DNA of 15,431 nt, from contig CANPXI010000013.1 in assembly GCA_947585885.1 (NCBI GenBank), positions 1 to 15,431 on the forward strand, written 5' to 3'. Position numbers and translations under genes: made by a program. Source of the stretch: an uncultured Bacilli bacterium. Lineage in GTDB: Bacteria; Bacillota_I; Bacilli_A; RF39; UBA660. Of the stretch, positions 14,180 through 15,431 are shown in pieces. The notes beneath the pieces were generated by a model. It was given only the letters and a program-made list of their open reading frames with translations. It had not been told where the DNA came from and searched no databases. The first letter of the stretch is position 1; each line of letters opens with the position of its first letter.

Positions 14180-14413
14180 CTATGGTAGCCATTCTTCCTC
14201 TTTCATTGAAGCTTCTTCTAATTCTTTAAATGTTCTACCAGTTTTTTCAAAATCATAATAATTTTTATAATGATCATATAATTGATTAAATTTTCTTAAA
14301 GTCATATGAAATATTTCTTTTTCTGTTGGTATTTTTAATTTACATAAGCCTATAAATACAAACCACGAGAAATCAATAGGTTTATCTTCTTCCTCGTGGA
14401 TTATACGTTTTTT
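14180..14413 (-). CDS. Tail assembly chaperone T part, made by programmed -1 frameshift (G-T fusion)
   Basis: No start codon or SD serves this frame, but it is open for 75 codons, from RIIHEEEDKPIDFSWFVFIG to KEEEWLP. It follows directly from the slippery heptamer A AAA AAC (14413-14407) at the end of the G gene. A -1 shift there joins the first 117 residues of G to these 75, a fusion of about 192 aa. The stop TAG (14182-14180) lies just before the tape-measure SD. Such G/G-T pairs upstream of the tape measure are conserved in long-tailed phages and coat the tape measure during tail assembly. Unlike G, this part is rich in aromatic and basic residues. Confidence 0.85.
   Translation of the reverse strand, partial: KKRIIHEEEDKPIDFSWFVFIGLCKLKIPTEKEIFHMTLRKFNQLYDHYKNYYDFEKTGRTFKELEEASMKEEEWLP
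14363..14413 (-). promoter_or_regulatory. Programmed -1 ribosomal frameshift signal
   Basis: The heptamer A AAA AAC (14413-14407) stands in the right frame, three codons before the G stop. After a 7-nt spacer follows a hairpin: ten paired bases (14399-14390 with 14372-14363, CCACGAG/CTCGTGG plus three pairs, one of them G-U) around a 17-nt loop. Heptamer, spacer and stem meet the usual rules for stimulated -1 shifting. Confidence 0.85.
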
Positions 14414-14757
14414 GAATCGTCTGATTTTGTGCCATTAACTACTGCATTATTCATAACTTCTGTAGCTTTTCTAAGACCTAATGAAGTTATAATTCTTCCA
14501 ACTTGTTTTTCAGTATAAAATGGTAATCTTTGTTCTTCTGATAAATCTTGATTTTTAATATCTATAGCTTCATTTAACATAGCAGTATATCCAAATATTA
14601 AAGCTTCAATATTAACTTCAGTTTCATTACCTCCTGTTAGTTCTCCCCATTTTTGTACTGTTCCATATTTCTTTTGAACTTCTTGTAATACATTTAAACT
14701 AATAACCAAATCATAAGATTTTCCATCTATTTCAAAATTAAATTTATAATCTTGCAT
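14401..14757 (-). CDS. Tail assembly chaperone G-like protein
   Basis: The 118-aa protein starts MQDYKFNFEIDGKSYDLVIS, a beta-rich N terminus, followed by a helical part (VLQEVQKKYGTVQKWGEL, IEALIFGYTAMLNEAIDI) ending TKSDDSKNV. This is the standard make-up of the short tail assembly chaperone (lambda gpG analogue) in phages of Bacillota. It sits upstream of the tape measure and ends at a -1 frameshift site, which supports the call more strongly than the sequence itself. The SD AAGGA is 7 nt before the ATG. A group II intron ends about 20 nt upstream of the ATG, so the intron sits in the leader between this gene and its predecessor, presumably the major tail protein. Confidence 0.8.
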   Translation of the reverse strand: MQDYKFNFEIDGKSYDLVISLNVLQEVQKKYGTVQKWGELTGGNETEVNIEALIFGYTAMLNEAIDIKNQDLSEEQRLPFYTEKQVGRIITSLGLRKATEVMNNAVVNGTKSDDSKNV

Positions 14758-14830
14758 CTTTATATCCTTTCTTTTATAATCGAGTAGAGAAAACTTTTCA
14801 AGATTTCTCCTGAATACTTTCCCCTCTCAC

Positions 14831-14862
14831 ACCACCGTACGTACCGTTCGGTATACGGCGGT
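14831..14862 (-). ncRNA. Group II intron domain V
   Basis: ACCGCCGTA pairs with TACGGTGGT as a 9-bp lower stem. The upper hairpin is TACCG-AA-CGGTA, with the bulge on the 3' side. This is the catalytic domain V of a class of bacterial group II introns whose usual upper stem is TACGG-AA-CCGTA; here both sides are changed together (CC/GG), which preserves pairing. It starts one base after the maturase stop codon, which is the usual spacing. Confidence 0.88.
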
Positions 14863-15431
14863 TTAATTTATAATAATATGTACTTTTAGATAATGGTCTA
14901 ATGAATTGACTAGACCTCTTTTGTTTAGTCTTTCTTTTGAAATTGCATTTTCTATTACTCTTGTATGTGCTACATGGTAATAACTCTTTCTTGAGTTTGC
15001 CACCATATAGGCGTCTTCATGATTTATTCCCAATTTCCTAAGACAAGTGTATCTTTTCCTTATCTTTTTCCATTGTTTCCATATGATAACTCTGAGTTTT
15101 CTTCTTACCCATTGGTCTATTTTATCAAGAAGTGTTTTCATATCTGCAATTTTGAAGTAATTAACCCACCCATATATTATTTGTTTTATTTTGAGTAGTC
15201 TTTTGTCTAATCTCATACTCTTACTTCTTATAAGTATCTCTTTTAGTTTTCTTTTGAACTTCTCAATTGATTTTATATGTGGCTTAGGTTTGCATTTACC
15301 ATTTTTATAATAGAAGCCAAACCCCAAATATTTTATTTGTGTTGGTTTTGCTACTTTACTCTTTTCCACATTTACTTTTAAACCTAATTTCTTAGTAATA
15401 AATGTAGTTATACTTTCCATTACTCTATTTG
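14863..15431 (-). CDS. ltrA: Group II intron reverse transcriptase/maturase, C-terminal part (partial)
   Basis: The frame is open to the right edge and continues beyond it; an internal Met at 15420 is not the start (upstream codons NRV fit the family pattern RV-x-ES-[LI]-T). What is visible is the end of the RT thumb/finger region (KLGLKVNVEKSKV, TQIKYLGFGFYYKNGK with the LGF motif) and the maturase domain X: GWVNYFKIADMK, DQWVRRKLRVIIWKQWKKI, LGINHEDAYMVANSRKSYYHVA. The catalytic YADD box must lie outside the window. There is no HNH endonuclease domain after domain X: the protein ends in LVNSLDHYLK and the stop adjoins domain V. The protein assists splicing and retrohoming of its own intron. 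It is intact as far as seen. Confidence 0.93.
   Translation of the reverse strand, partial: NRVMESITTFITKKLGLKVNVEKSKVAKPTQIKYLGFGFYYKNGKCKPKPHIKSIEKFKRKLKEILIRSKSMRLDKRLLKIKQIIYGWVNYFKIADMKTLLDKIDQWVRRKLRVIIWKQWKKIRKRYTCLRKLGINHEDAYMVANSRKSYYHVAHTRVIENAISKERLNKRGLVNSLDHYLKVHIIIN

Larger units (their letters stand above)
3385..15431 (-). mobile_element. Prophage, late tail-lysis half (siphovirus type), partial
   Basis: From the cotJC break to the right edge every long ORF is on the minus strand and follows the usual siphovirus order when read in that direction: tail chaperones, tape measure, Dit, Tal, fibres, holin-like proteins, amidase. A terminator follows the lysis module close to the junction. 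Dit, Tal and the G/G-T pair point to a long flexible noncontractile tail; no sheath or baseplate-wedge genes are seen. Integrase, repressor, replication and head genes must lie beyond the right edge. No damage other than a group II intron is visible, so the element may be intact. Confidence 0.92.
14779..15431 (-). mobile_element. Group II intron, 3' part (partial at the window edge)
   Basis: It comprises the 3' part of the intron-encoded protein gene, domain V (14862-14831), domain VI with an AGGGGAAA/TTTTCTCT stem, and the 3' end CTACTCGAT (ending about 14779). It is inserted in the phage tail operon upstream of the G chaperone, in the sense orientation, so it can be spliced out of late mRNA. 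The 5' part of the intron and the upstream exon lie outside the window. Confidence 0.9.

Overview
This is AT-rich Bacillota DNA, with dense SD-led (AGGAGG) ORFs and intrinsic terminators. The host is inferred to be a spore former because it carries a cotJ spore-coat operon. The exact lineage cannot be read from the window; an uncultured gut Clostridia- or Bacilli-like lineage would fit.

Region 1 (1-2680) is chromosomal. On the minus strand an operon reads tsaE - tsaB - rimI - tsaD, with start/stop overlaps at the last two junctions. TsaB, TsaD and TsaE make the tRNA t6A37 modification, and RimI-type acetyltransferases are their usual neighbour. Beyond tsaD, a strong sigma-A-like promoter and a good SD lead into a gene whose frame is closed after 15 codons by a run of eight G. 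This is either a phase-variable start, a decayed gene or a sequencing error; the rest lies outside the window.

Region 2 (2681-3396) is the plus-strand cotJ operon. Its first gene is a CotJA-CotJB fusion. The second is cotJC, which stops after 68 codons in the conserved DIGTEEL motif, immediately before the expected AHLEM. All sequence beyond this point is phage, so a prophage has split cotJC. This is the arrangement of the skin/sigK family of elements that interrupt sporulation genes and leave precisely during sporulation.

Region 3 (about 3385-15431) is the late half of a siphovirus-type prophage, all on the minus strand and reading toward the cotJC junction. In transcription order it holds a group II intron (3' part only), the tail assembly chaperone pair G and G-T (with a textbook -1 frameshift signal), the tape measure, Dit, a Tal-like protein with collagen-like repeats, a DUF859-type tail protein, a putative structured small RNA, three small receptor-binding proteins, two membrane proteins of the lysis module, a 39-aa acidic ORF, and an amidase endolysin with a terminator. 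Head genes, integrase and the rest of cotJC lie outside the window.

The points most worth following are the split cotJC and the putative RNA between the tail genes. That RNA has a consensus promoter (TTGACA-16-TATAAT), a 5' tail of ten CAAA repeats, a 13-bp hairpin that hides a perfect SD-like sequence, and an adjoining terminator.
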